This document shows positions 16,210 through 23,683 of a stretch of DNA of 43,644 nt, in pieces; position 1 is the stretch's first letter; each line of letters begins with the position of its first letter. The translations under genes were made by a program, and so were the position numbers. The notes beneath the pieces are model-generated. The model was not told the DNA's origin. It saw only the letters and a program-made list of their open reading frames with translations, and did not search any database. The stretch spans positions 1-43,644 of the forward strand of contig NZ_JAFEXF010000047.1 of NCBI RefSeq assembly GCF_016905445.1. The letters run 5' to 3'. The stretch is from Streptomyces sp. G44 (lineage in GTDB: Bacteria; Actinomycetota; Actinomycetes; Streptomycetales; Streptomycetaceae).

Positions 16210-18714
16210 TCACAGCTTCTCGACCGGCGCGTACCGCAGGAGGAGCCGCTTCGGCTTGGGCTCGCCGAAGTCCACCGTCGCCTCGGCGTTCGCACCCGTA
16301 CCCTTCACCCCGACCACGGTTCCGAGGCCGAACTGGTCGTGCGTGACCCGGTCCCCGACCGCCAGCGAGACCACCGGCTTCTCCGAGGCGCGGCGGGTCG
16401 CGAAGCCCTGCGCGCCGCCCGTGCGCGACCGCGAGGAGGACAGCGACGAGGCGATGCCCGCAGCCGGGCCCGACGACGCGAGGGCGCCGACGGAGCCCTT
16501 CCGCTTCCAGTCCAGATACGTATCCGGAATCTCTTCGAGGAAGCGTGACGGCGGGTTGTACGAGGGCTGGCCCCAGGCGCTGCGCATCGACGAACGCGTC
16601 AGGTAGAGCCGCTCGCGCGCGCGCGTGATGCCCACGTAGGCGAGGCGACGCTCTTCCTCCAGCTCCTTGACCTGCCCGAGAGAGCGCATGTGCGGGAAGA
16701 CGCCGTCCTCCATGCCGGTCAGGAACACCACGGGGAATTCGAGGCCCTTGGCGGTGTGCAGCGTCATGAGGGTGATGACGCCGGAGCCGTCGTCCTCCTC
16801 ATCCGGAATCTGGTCGGAGTCGGCGACGAGCGCGACGCGCTCCAGGAAGTCGGAGAGCGTGCCGGTCGGCGCGTCGGCCCCCTCGCCGGCTTCCGCCTGG
16901 CCGTCCTCCTGGGCACCGGCCGCCTGGGCGTTCTCCTGCTCGAACTCCAGGGCGACCGCGGCGAGTTCCTGGAGGTTCTCGATACGGGTCTCGTCCTGCG
17001 GGTCGGTCGAGGCCTGCAACTCGGCGAGATAACCGGTCCGTTCGAGCACGGCCTCCAGGACGACGGCCGGGCCGGCGCCGGACTCGACGACGGTCCGCAG
17101 CTCCTCCATGAGCGTGTTGAACCGCTTGACGGCGTTGGTCGAACGGGCCGCCATCCCGTACGCCTCGTCGACGCGGCGCAGCGCCTGCGGGAAGGAGATC
17201 TTCTCGCGCTGCGAAAGCGCGTCGATCATCGCCTCGGCACGGTCGCCGATGCCCCTCTTGGGGACGTTGAGGATGCGGCGCAGCGGGACCGCGTCCTCCG
17301 GGTTGGCGAGAACACGCAGGTAGGCCAGCACATCGCGGACCTCCTTGCGCTCGTAGAAGCGGACGCCGCCGACGACCTTGTAGGGCAGGCCGACGCGGAT
17401 GAAGATCTCTTCGAAGACACGGGACTGGGCGTTCGTGCGGTAGAAGATCGCGACGTCGCCCGCCTTCGCGTCGCCCGCGTCCGTGAGCCGGTCGATCTCG
17501 TCGGCGACGAACTGCGCCTCGTCGTGCTCGGTGTCGGCCACGTAGCCGGTGATGCGGGCGCCCGCGCCCTGGTTGGTCCAGAGGTTCTTCGGGCGGCGGC
17601 TCTCGTTCCGCTCGATGACCGCGTTCGCGGCGCTCAAAATCGTCTGCGTGGAGCGGTAGTTCTGCTCCAGGAGGATCGTCGTGGCGTCGGTGTAGTCCTC
17701 CTCGAACTGGAGGATGTTGCGGATGGTGGCGCCGCGGAAGGCGTAGATCGACTGGTCCGCGTCACCCACCACGCACAGCTCCGCGGGGTCGTCGCCCTCG
17801 CCTCCGGAGGGGCCGACCAGCTCGCGCACCAGGGCGTACTGCGCGTGGTTGGTGTCCTGGTACTCGTCGACCATGACGTGCCGGAAGCGGCGGCGGTAGT
17901 GCTCGGCGACATCCGGGAAGGCGCGCAGGAGGTGGACCGTCGTCATGATCAGGTCGTCGAAGTCCAGCGCGTTCGCCTCGCGCAGGCGCGACTGGTACAT
18001 GGCGTAGGCCTGCGCGAGGGTCTTCTCGAAGCCGTCGGTGGCCTGGGCGGCGAAGTCCTCCTCGTCGATCAGCTCGTTCTTCAGGTTGGAGATCTTGGCG
18101 CTGAAGGACTTCGGCGGGAACTTCTTCGGGTCGAGGTCCAGGTCGCGGCAGACCAGGGCCATCAAACGCTTGGAGTCCGCGGCGTCGTAGATCGAGAAGG
18201 AGGACGTGAAGCCCAGCTTCTTGTACTCGCGGCGCAGGATGCGGACGCAGGCGCTGTGGAAGGTCGAGACCCACATCGCGTTGGCCCGGGGGCCGACGAG
18301 GTGCTCGACGCGCTCCTTCATCTCGCCCGCGGCCTTGTTCGTGAAGGTGATCGCGAGGATCTGACCGGGGTGCACACCGCGCTGCGCGAGGAGGTACGCG
18401 ATGCGGTGGGTGAGCACGCGCGTCTTGCCGGAACCGGCGCCGGCGACGATGAGCAGCGGGGAACCGGCGTGCACGACCGCCGCACGCTGGTTCTCGTTCA
18501 GCCCCTCCAGGAGCGTCGCCGGGTCGATGACCGGGCGGGGGGCGCCGTCGCGGTAGTGCGAGTCCCGGGTCGTGGGCACGTCGAACTTCCCGCTGAACAA
18601 GTCGTCCGGAACCGGTTCCGGAGCGCTGTCCTCGGGCGGCGGCGGAGGTTCTTCGTCCGCAGCCCGGGAAGGCTGCATGTCCGCCAGGAAGCTGTCATCA
18701 AAGAGGCTGCTCAT
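16210..18714 (-). CDS. pcrA: ATP-dependent DNA helicase PcrA/UvrD
   Basis: 834 aa superfamily 1A helicase acting 3'-5' in repair, replication restart and RNA polymerase release. Motif I is GAGSGKTRVLTHR (about residues 133-145), motif II VDEYQDTN, motif VI ITRARERLYL. An acidic/Pro N-terminal extension of about 80 residues precedes the helicase, and an Ala/Glu/Gly-rich insertion (QENAQAAGAQEDGQAEAGEG) sits late in the protein. The C-terminus is a Tudor-like RNA-polymerase-binding domain (VGDRVTHDQFGLGTVVGV). ATG at 18714 follows GGGAGG. The promoter at 18724-18746 is a full damage-type match, so pcrA should be induced by DNA damage through PafBC rather than LexA. Confidence 0.97.
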   Translation of the reverse strand: MSSLFDDSFLADMQPSRAADEEPPPPPEDSAPEPVPDDLFSGKFDVPTTRDSHYRDGAPRPVIDPATLLEGLNENQRAAVVHAGSPLLIVAGAGSGKTRVLTHRIAYLLAQRGVHPGQILAITFTNKAAGEMKERVEHLVGPRANAMWVSTFHSACVRILRREYKKLGFTSSFSIYDAADSKRLMALVCRDLDLDPKKFPPKSFSAKISNLKNELIDEEDFAAQATDGFEKTLAQAYAMYQSRLREANALDFDDLIMTTVHLLRAFPDVAEHYRRRFRHVMVDEYQDTNHAQYALVRELVGPSGGEGDDPAELCVVGDADQSIYAFRGATIRNILQFEEDYTDATTILLEQNYRSTQTILSAANAVIERNESRRPKNLWTNQGAGARITGYVADTEHDEAQFVADEIDRLTDAGDAKAGDVAIFYRTNAQSRVFEEIFIRVGLPYKVVGGVRFYERKEVRDVLAYLRVLANPEDAVPLRRILNVPKRGIGDRAEAMIDALSQREKISFPQALRRVDEAYGMAARSTNAVKRFNTLMEELRTVVESGAGPAVVLEAVLERTGYLAELQASTDPQDETRIENLQELAAVALEFEQENAQAAGAQEDGQAEAGEGADAPTGTLSDFLERVALVADSDQIPDEEDDGSGVITLMTLHTAKGLEFPVVFLTGMEDGVFPHMRSLGQVKELEEERRLAYVGITRARERLYLTRSSMRSAWGQPSYNPPSRFLEEIPDTYLDWKRKGSVGALASSGPAAGIASSLSSSRSRTGGAQGFATRRASEKPVVSLAVGDRVTHDQFGLGTVVGVKGTGANAEATVDFGEPKPKRLLLRYAPVEKL

Positions 18715-18723
18715 CGCCTCCCG

Positions 18724-18746
18724 AGTCTAGGCGGCCCCACTGACAA
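18724..18746 (-). promoter_or_regulatory. RecA-NDp/PafBC-type damage promoter of pcrA
   Basis: TTGTCAGTG (18746-18738), 8-nt spacer, TAGACT (18729-18724) on the minus strand, an exact match to TTGTCRGTG-N8-TAnnnT. The transcript would begin within about 5 nt of the ATG at 18714. It serves as an internal control for the same elements at 8889-8983. Confidence 0.85.
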
Positions 18747-18893
18747 CCCGCCCCGGGTTCCGGCCACCTTCCTCCCGGGCCGGTTTCCTCCACGCCTCGC
18801 CCCCGCCCGGTCACACTCCGCCACACCGCCGCCCACCACCCTCACCGCCCCCGGAAGGCAACGAAAACGTATCGGGCATATCGAACATCAACC

Positions 18894-18923
18894 TTCACAC
18901 GAGTCACACGAGTTGGCTAGCGT
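18894..18923 (+). promoter_or_regulatory. Candidate promoter of the riboswitch-controlled NlpC/P60 gene
   Basis: TTCACA (18894-18899), 18-nt spacer, TAGCGT (18918-18923). The transcript would start near 18930, giving a leader of about 200 nt that contains the whole riboswitch. The second NlpC/P60 gene has the same -10 (TAGCGT, 21039-21044). Confidence 0.45.
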
Positions 18924-18949
18924 GCTCCGCGGGCCGCCCGTCCTCCCAC

Positions 18950-19131
18950 CGGCGAACACGCCGGGAACGGGTCGCCTCCGCCGAGTCCGACGTGTTCGGA
19001 GCCGGGGACCCACCGAAAACTTGGGGTGAATCGGTCCCGTACGAAGTACGGGACCGTAGGGCAACCTTCCGAACCACCCGCCCGAACCCGACAGCTAACC
19101 CGGTAGGCGGTCTACGGAAGGAGTCGCCTCC
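18950..19131 (+). ncRNA. ydaO-type cyclic di-AMP riboswitch
   Basis: The leader has the conserved core blocks of the ydaO/yuaA class as I remember them: GGAGCCGGGGACCCA, TTGGGGTGAATC (19021-19032), GTAGGGCAACCTTCCGAACC, then CCGACAGCTAACCCGGTAG and GGCGGTCTACGGAAGGAG. An 11-bp hairpin with GAA loop (19032-19056) forms the variable arm between two blocks. CCTTCCG (19065-19071) is fully complementary to CGGAAGG (19115-19121), which overlaps the AAGGAG ribosome site of the TTG at 19133. In Streptomyces this class represses cell-wall hydrolase genes when cyclic di-AMP is high. Exact 5' boundary uncertain. Confidence 0.88.
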
Positions 19132-19132
19132 C

Positions 19133-20407
19133 TTGGCGTCGCACCGCAAGCCGCGGACCCGCACGGCCGGAATCACCGGGACAACCACCAGGATGGCCGG
19201 GACAGCAGGAACAGGCGGGACAGGCGGGACAGGCAGGACAGGCGGGATACGCACCGCTCCCGCCGTCGGCATCACGACGGCGGCCCTCACCTCCGTGGCG
19301 CTCCTGTCACACAGCGCGCAGGCGGCCCCCTCCGCGCCGGTGAAGCCCAGCCTCGAAGAGGTGCGCAAGAAGGTCGACGACCTGTACCACCAGGCGGGCG
19401 CGGCCACCCAGAAGTACAACGCGGCCAAGGAGAAGACCGAGAAGCAGCGCAAGAAGGCCGACCGGCTGCTCGACGACGTGGCCAGGCGCGCCGACAGGCT
19501 GAACGAGGCGCGTCAGGAGCTCGGATCCTTCGCCGCCGCCCAGTACCGCACGGGCACCGCGTCTCACACCGCCACGACGATGCTCGCCGAGGATCCGCAA
19601 GGTTTCTTCGACCAGAACCACCTGGCGGACCGGCTGACCGAGCGGCAGAAGAAGACCGTCGACGCCTACCGGACGCAGCAGGCGTCGGCGACGAAGCAGC
19701 GCACGGAGGCCACGCGGAGCCTGGAGAAGCTGGGCGACTCGCGGGACGACCTCAGGACGAGCAAGCGGACCGTCCAGAAGAAGCTGGGCGAGGCCCGTGA
19801 GCTGCTCTCGGAGCTGACCGCCGGCGAGAAGGCCCGGCTCGCCGCGATCGAACGGGCGAAGGAGCGGGAGGCCGAGCACGAGGCCGAGGAACTGGCCCGC
19901 AAGGAGCGGCAGGAGAAGGATCAGGGAGCGGGTCAACAGGGCGCCGACTCAGGGTCTGGCTCCAGCCCGGGCTCGGACATTCGTTCGGGTTCGAACACTG
20001 GGCCGGGCTCAGGATCGGGCGCCGACTCAGGCCCCGGGAGCACCGACGGCAGTTACGCCACCAAGGCCGCGAAGGTCATCGACTTCGCGGAGGCGCAGAT
20101 CGGCAAGCCGTACGTCTGGGGCGCGACCGGGCCCGACTCCTACGACTGTTCCGGCCTGACCCAGGACGCGTGGAAGGCCGCGGGGATCACCCTGCCCCGC
20201 ACCACGTGGGACCAGGTGAAGGCCGGCACGACCGTGAGCACCGCCGACGCAGAGCCGGGTGACCTGGTCTTCTTCTACGACGACATCAGCCACGTGGGGA
20301 TCTACATCGGCGACGGCAAGATGATCCACGCCCCGAAGCCGGGCGCGAAGGTCCGGGTCGAGTCGATCTACAACATGCCGATCCACAGCATGGCGCGCCC
20401 CGCGTAA
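19133..20407 (+). CDS. Secreted NlpC/P60 peptidoglycan hydrolase, riboswitch-controlled
   Basis: 424 aa from TTG 19133 (ASHRKPR..., parallel to AAHRKPR in the paralogue at 21174), 9 nt after AAGGAG. A long basic n-region with an inserted Thr-Gly run (GTAGTGGTGGTGRTGG, coded by a GGGACAGGC repeat at about 19198-19245) precedes the hydrophobic core and a LSHSAQA-APS signal cleavage site. A coiled-coil domain (about residues 75-265) follows, then a Gly/Ser linker and the NlpC/P60 domain with C339 (DCSG), H387 and H399 as the catalytic set. It should cleave stem peptides of peptidoglycan during growth or germination. A terminator follows at 20413-20448. Confidence 0.93.
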   Translation: MASHRKPRTRTAGITGTTTRMAGTAGTGGTGGTGRTGGIRTAPAVGITTAALTSVALLSHSAQAAPSAPVKPSLEEVRKKVDDLYHQAGAATQKYNAAKEKTEKQRKKADRLLDDVARRADRLNEARQELGSFAAAQYRTGTASHTATTMLAEDPQGFFDQNHLADRLTERQKKTVDAYRTQQASATKQRTEATRSLEKLGDSRDDLRTSKRTVQKKLGEARELLSELTAGEKARLAAIERAKEREAEHEAEELARKERQEKDQGAGQQGADSGSGSSPGSDIRSGSNTGPGSGSGADSGPGSTDGSYATKAAKVIDFAEAQIGKPYVWGATGPDSYDCSGLTQDAWKAAGITLPRTTWDQVKAGTTVSTADAEPGDLVFFYDDISHVGIYIGDGKMIHAPKPGAKVRVESIYNMPIHSMARPA

Positions 20408-20412
20408 CCGCG

Positions 20413-20448
20413 GAAATGGCCCTCTACGCGCGCGTAGAGGGCCATTTC
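20413..20448. terminator. Bidirectional terminator (36-bp perfect palindrome)
   Basis: GAAATGGCCCTCTACGCG directly followed by its full complement. The tight centre would open into a small loop. It lies between the converging NlpC/P60 gene and the small membrane protein gene. Confidence 0.85.
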
Positions 20449-20474
20449 AGATCCGCACATGTCGCCGTGGTCAC

Positions 20475-20828
20475 TCAGGTCCACAGCACGGCGATGAAGA
20501 TGTTCGCCGTGGTCAGCAGCCCCACCGCGCCGAACACGCCCTTGTCGATCTTCTCCTCGTCCCGCTTCACATAGACCAGCGCCAGGATCACGATCAGCAC
20601 GGCCATCTTGATGCCGATCTTGATGTTGTTGACCGGGTTGTCGTCGGCCTGGTTGAGGCCCACGAGGGCCACGCCGGTGACGAGCATGACCAGCGCGCCG
20701 TGCAGCATCGCGGGGCTGAAACGGGCGGTGCCCTGGCCCATCTGCTTCATCTGGGTCAGGAATCCGCCCAGGAGCGAGGCGATGCCGATGATGTGCAGGC
20801 CGACGAAGAGATGGATGAGTACGTCCAT
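20475..20828 (-). CDS. Small integral membrane protein, function unknown
   Basis: 117 aa from ATG 20828 (MDVLIHLFVGLHIIGIA). Four hydrophobic segments are visible: LIHLFVGLHIIGIASLLGGF, MLHGALVMLVTGVALVGL, IGIKMAVLIVILALVYV and GAVGLLTTANIFIAVLWT. A conserved DDNPVNNIKIGIK loop lies between the second and third. No ribosome site is present; instead a TAGGCT (20842-20837) lies 8 nt before the ATG, consistent with a leaderless transcript. The neighbourhood is cell-wall hydrolases on both sides but the gene is on its own strand, so no functional link can be claimed. Confidence 0.8.
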   Translation of the reverse strand: MDVLIHLFVGLHIIGIASLLGGFLTQMKQMGQGTARFSPAMLHGALVMLVTGVALVGLNQADDNPVNNIKIGIKMAVLIVILALVYVKRDEEKIDKGVFGAVGLLTTANIFIAVLWT

Positions 20829-21038
20829 GAGGCCGGAGCCTAGCCGGGACCCGTACCGCTCCCCGCAGGCGGGCCCATAGCACCCCCCGCCGGGCACACA
20901 GGGCACAAACCGTCACATTGGTCACGCCTGTCCGCGAAGCCGTCCCTGACCCGTCAGCGGCGCGAACAGGCGTGGTCACGATTCCGACCTTCTCCGGCAG
21001 TTGCGCACAATCCGTCTCCCGGCCGTGACGCTCAGGTT

Positions 21039-21173
21039 TAGCGTCCTCCCCCAGGTGACCGGTTCCCCACCGCCGCCCCGCTCAGGGCGGCAGTCGGCCA
21101 CCACCGCCGAGAAACCCGGCGGCGGCCCGCTCCCCCTGTGCGGGCCGCCGCCGGCCAGCTAAGGAGCCCTTTC
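21039..21173 (+). promoter_or_regulatory. Promoter and structured leader of the second NlpC/P60 gene
   Basis: The 345-base gap 20829-21173 has no gene. A TAGCGT -10 (21039-21044) would start a leader of about 120 nt. The leader has a perfect 15-bp stem, CCGGCGGCGGCCCGC (21116-21130) with its complement (21140-21154), ending 6 nt before the AAGGAG ribosome site (21161-21166). A second GC-rich stem may form from CGCCGCCC/GGGCGG (21071-21090). The ydaO core blocks seen at 18950-19131 are absent, so this is not the same riboswitch. Confidence 0.45.
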
Positions 21174-22244
21174 GTGGCAGCGCACCGCAAGCCCAGACAG
21201 CGCTGGCTCAGCGGCCACACGGCCCGCACCGCCGCCACCCTCGCCCTCGCGGGAGCCGCCTCGGTGGCCGTCTTCGACGGCTCCGGGCACGCGGACCCCC
21301 GGCTCAGCCCCGCCGAGGTGAAGTCCAGGGTCGACGCGCTCTACCGCGAGGCGGAGATCGCCACCGAGAAGTACAACGGCGCGAAGGAGAAGGCCGAAAA
21401 GGCCGAGAAGTCCCTCGGCCAGCTGCGCGACGAGGCGGCCCGCAGGACGGAGAAACTCAACGCCGCCCGCAACGCCCTTGGTTCCTACGCCACAGCGCAG
21501 TACCGAGCGGGCGGCATCGATCCGTCCATGCAGCTCGCGCTCTCCTCCGACCCCGATCAGTTCCTGGACCGCGCCTCGCTGGCCGACCGGGCGGGCAGCC
21601 GCCAGGCCGCGGCCCTCAACGGCGTACGCAAGAGGCTCCAGGAGGTCGAGCAGCTGCGCACCGAGGCCGACGGCCACCTGGCCACCCTCCGCGCACGCCA
21701 GGCGGACCTGAGGAAACACAAGGGGACCGTCACCGCCAAGCTCGGCGCGGCCAAGCGGTTGCTGGCCCGGCTCACCGAGGAACAGCGCGCGGAGTTCGCG
21801 AGGTTCGCGGACGAGGGCCAAGGCGGTGCCGGCAACCGGGCCACCCGCTCGGAGGCCCGTGACACCCTCCAGGGTGACACTCCCAAGGCGCCCCACAACC
21901 GTGCCGCTGCCGCCGTCTCCTACGCGTACAAGGCCATCGGCAGCCCCTACGTGTGGGGGGCGACAGGCCCGAACGCCTTCGACTGCTCAGGGCTGACACA
22001 GGCCGCGTACCGCTCGGCGGGCGTCTCGCTGCCCCGCACCACCTACGCCCAGATCGCGGCGGGCAAGCGCATCCCGCGCTCCGCGCTGCGCCCCGGTGAC
22101 CTGGTGTTCTTCTACTCGGGCATCAGTCACGTCGGCATGTATGTGGGCAACGGCCAGATGATCCACGCCCCCAACCCGAGCGCCCCGGTGCGGCTCGCCC
22201 CGATCGACGAGATGCCGTTCGCCGGAGCCACGCGGGTGGTGTGA
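21174..22244 (+). CDS. Secreted NlpC/P60 peptidoglycan hydrolase
   Basis: 356 aa from GTG 21174, 7 nt after AAGGAG. MAAHRKPRQRW then a hydrophobic stretch (AATLALAGAASVAVF) form a signal peptide. A coiled-coil region (about 40-215) and a short linker precede the NlpC/P60 domain: YVWGATGPNAFDCSG with C271, then H319 (SHVGMYVG) and H331 (IHAPN). It is a tandem paralogue of the protein at 19133, about 1 kb away, with the same architecture but without the Thr-Gly insertion in the signal peptide and with a shorter linker. The pair probably arose by duplication and then acquired different leaders. Confidence 0.93.
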   Translation: MAAHRKPRQRWLSGHTARTAATLALAGAASVAVFDGSGHADPRLSPAEVKSRVDALYREAEIATEKYNGAKEKAEKAEKSLGQLRDEAARRTEKLNAARNALGSYATAQYRAGGIDPSMQLALSSDPDQFLDRASLADRAGSRQAAALNGVRKRLQEVEQLRTEADGHLATLRARQADLRKHKGTVTAKLGAAKRLLARLTEEQRAEFARFADEGQGGAGNRATRSEARDTLQGDTPKAPHNRAAAAVSYAYKAIGSPYVWGATGPNAFDCSGLTQAAYRSAGVSLPRTTYAQIAAGKRIPRSALRPGDLVFFYSGISHVGMYVGNGQMIHAPNPSAPVRLAPIDEMPFAGATRVV

Positions 22245-22277
22245 ACCGGCCTGGCGGCCACAAGTACTGTCGGGTCC

Positions 22278-22937
22278 ATGCCCAGCCGTCGTACCTTGCC
22301 GCCGCCGCCTCCTCCCCCGTATCTCCGTACCTGGCCGGACCGGCAGGCGCTGCTCACCGACCGCGGCCTGGCCCTCCAGGAACTGCACAGGCGGCAGCTG
22401 GGAGTGCACCGGCTGCTCTTCCTGTGGCTGTGCGGAGCCGCCGCCGTCATCGGCTGGGCACTGCTGATGCAGCCGGTCAAACTCATCGAGGAGAAGGACG
22501 CCACGGGGATCATCCTCGGCCCGGTCCTCGCGGTCCTCGGCCTCGCGGCGCTGGCTCCCGCCGTGGTCGGCGTCGTCCTCGGCATCCGCCGCGACCGGCG
22601 CATACGAGAAATCGCCGACGCCTGGCTCGCCCTGGACCGAGACCCGGCCTCCGACGCCCGGCTCCGCTCCCCCGGACTCAGCCTCCTCTGGCTCCTGACC
22701 TCCCTCGCCGTGTGCGCGCTCGGCCTTTGGGCCTCCTTCGCGTCGGCCGCATACGCCAAGCCGGGCCGCGAGACCTACGCCGACGTCGCCCTCGGCATGG
22801 GCACCGGCCTGATCCTGTGGCTGACGGGCCTGCTGGGCGCCATCAAGGCCCTCGGCCACTACCGCTGGGCCCTCCGAAAGCTCCGCCCCGCCACGACCTC
22901 GGCACCGGCACCGACAGCTGGCGGCACCCCTCACTGA
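22278..22937 (+). CDS. Four-helix membrane protein, function unknown
   Basis: 219 aa. Polar N-terminus of about 45 residues including a Pro-rich PPPPPPYLRTWPDRQ, then four membrane segments (LLFLWLCGAAAVIGWALL, IILGPVLAVLGLAALAPAVV, LLWLLTSLAVCALGLWAS and VALGMGTGLILWLTGLLGAI). A cytosolic loop with RDRRIREIADAWL sits between segments two and three. TACTGT (22265-22270) is 7 nt before the ATG and no ribosome site is present, so the mRNA is probably leaderless. It ends 17 nt before the converging response-regulator gene. No family recognised. Confidence 0.8.
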   Translation: MPSRRTLPPPPPPPYLRTWPDRQALLTDRGLALQELHRRQLGVHRLLFLWLCGAAAVIGWALLMQPVKLIEEKDATGIILGPVLAVLGLAALAPAVVGVVLGIRRDRRIREIADAWLALDRDPASDARLRSPGLSLLWLLTSLAVCALGLWASFASAAYAKPGRETYADVALGMGTGLILWLTGLLGAIKALGHYRWALRKLRPATTSAPAPTAGGTPH

Positions 22938-22954
22938 GAGAGGCGCCCTGGCCC

Positions 22955-23683
22955 TCAGACCAACCGTCGCGCCGTCGCCCACCGCGTCAGCTCATGGCGG
23001 TTGGACAACTGGAGCTTTCTCAGGACCGCCGAGACATGGGACTCGACCGTCTTCACGGAGATGTAGAGCTGCTTGGCGATCTCCTTGTACGCATACCCGC
23101 GCGCGATGAGCCGCAGGACCTCCCGCTCGCGCTGCGTGAGGCGGTCGAGGTCCTCGTCGACCGGAGGCGCGTCGGTGGAGGCGAAGGCGTCCAGCACGAA
23201 GCCCGCCAGCCGCGGCGAGAACACCGCGTCGCCGTCCTGCACACGGAAGATGGAGTCCACCAGGTCGGTGCCGGTGATGGTCTTGGTGACATAACCGCGA
23301 GCACCGCCCCGGATGACACCGATGACGTCCTCGGCCGCATCGGAGACCGAGAGCGCCAGGAAGCGAACCGGATTCTCCGCGTCGGACATCAACGGCGAGC
23401 AGCGGCGGAGCACTTCCACACCACCGCCCCCGGGAAGGTGCACGTCCAGCAGGACGACCTCGGGGCGCGCAGTCGTGATGACCGTGACCGCCTGGTCGAC
23501 GTCAGCGGCCTCGCCGACCACCTCGACGCCTGTGATGTCGGTCCGGCCGATCTCCGCCTGCACCCCCGTGCGGAACATCCGGTGGTCGTCGACCAGGACG
23601 ACCCGCACGCGACGCCCGGCCGCACCGCCCTCGCCCGACCCGGTCGGCTCCGCGGGTTCGCCCGCCTCGGTCGCGTCGCTCAT
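22955..23683 (-). CDS. LuxR/NarL-family response regulator
   Basis: 242 aa. An unusual acidic N-terminal extension of about 25 residues precedes the receiver domain: acidic pair D32-D33 (VDDHRMF), phospho-acceptor D80 (LLDVHLPGG), and the K of YVTKTI. The C-terminal LuxR-type helix-turn-helix is LTQREREVLRLIARGYAYKE then LYISVKTVESHVSAVLRKL. Its ATG overlaps the stop of the upstream kinase gene (ATGA), so it is translationally coupled to its partner. It probably controls the divergent PspC/LiaF-like operon and itself through the TCAGGGTCG repeats in the shared intergenic region; that link is inference. Confidence 0.95.
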   Translation of the reverse strand: MSDATEAGEPAEPTGSGEGGAAGRRVRVVLVDDHRMFRTGVQAEIGRTDITGVEVVGEAADVDQAVTVITTARPEVVLLDVHLPGGGGVEVLRRCSPLMSDAENPVRFLALSVSDAAEDVIGVIRGGARGYVTKTITGTDLVDSIFRVQDGDAVFSPRLAGFVLDAFASTDAPPVDEDLDRLTQREREVLRLIARGYAYKEIAKQLYISVKTVESHVSAVLRKLQLSNRHELTRWATARRLV

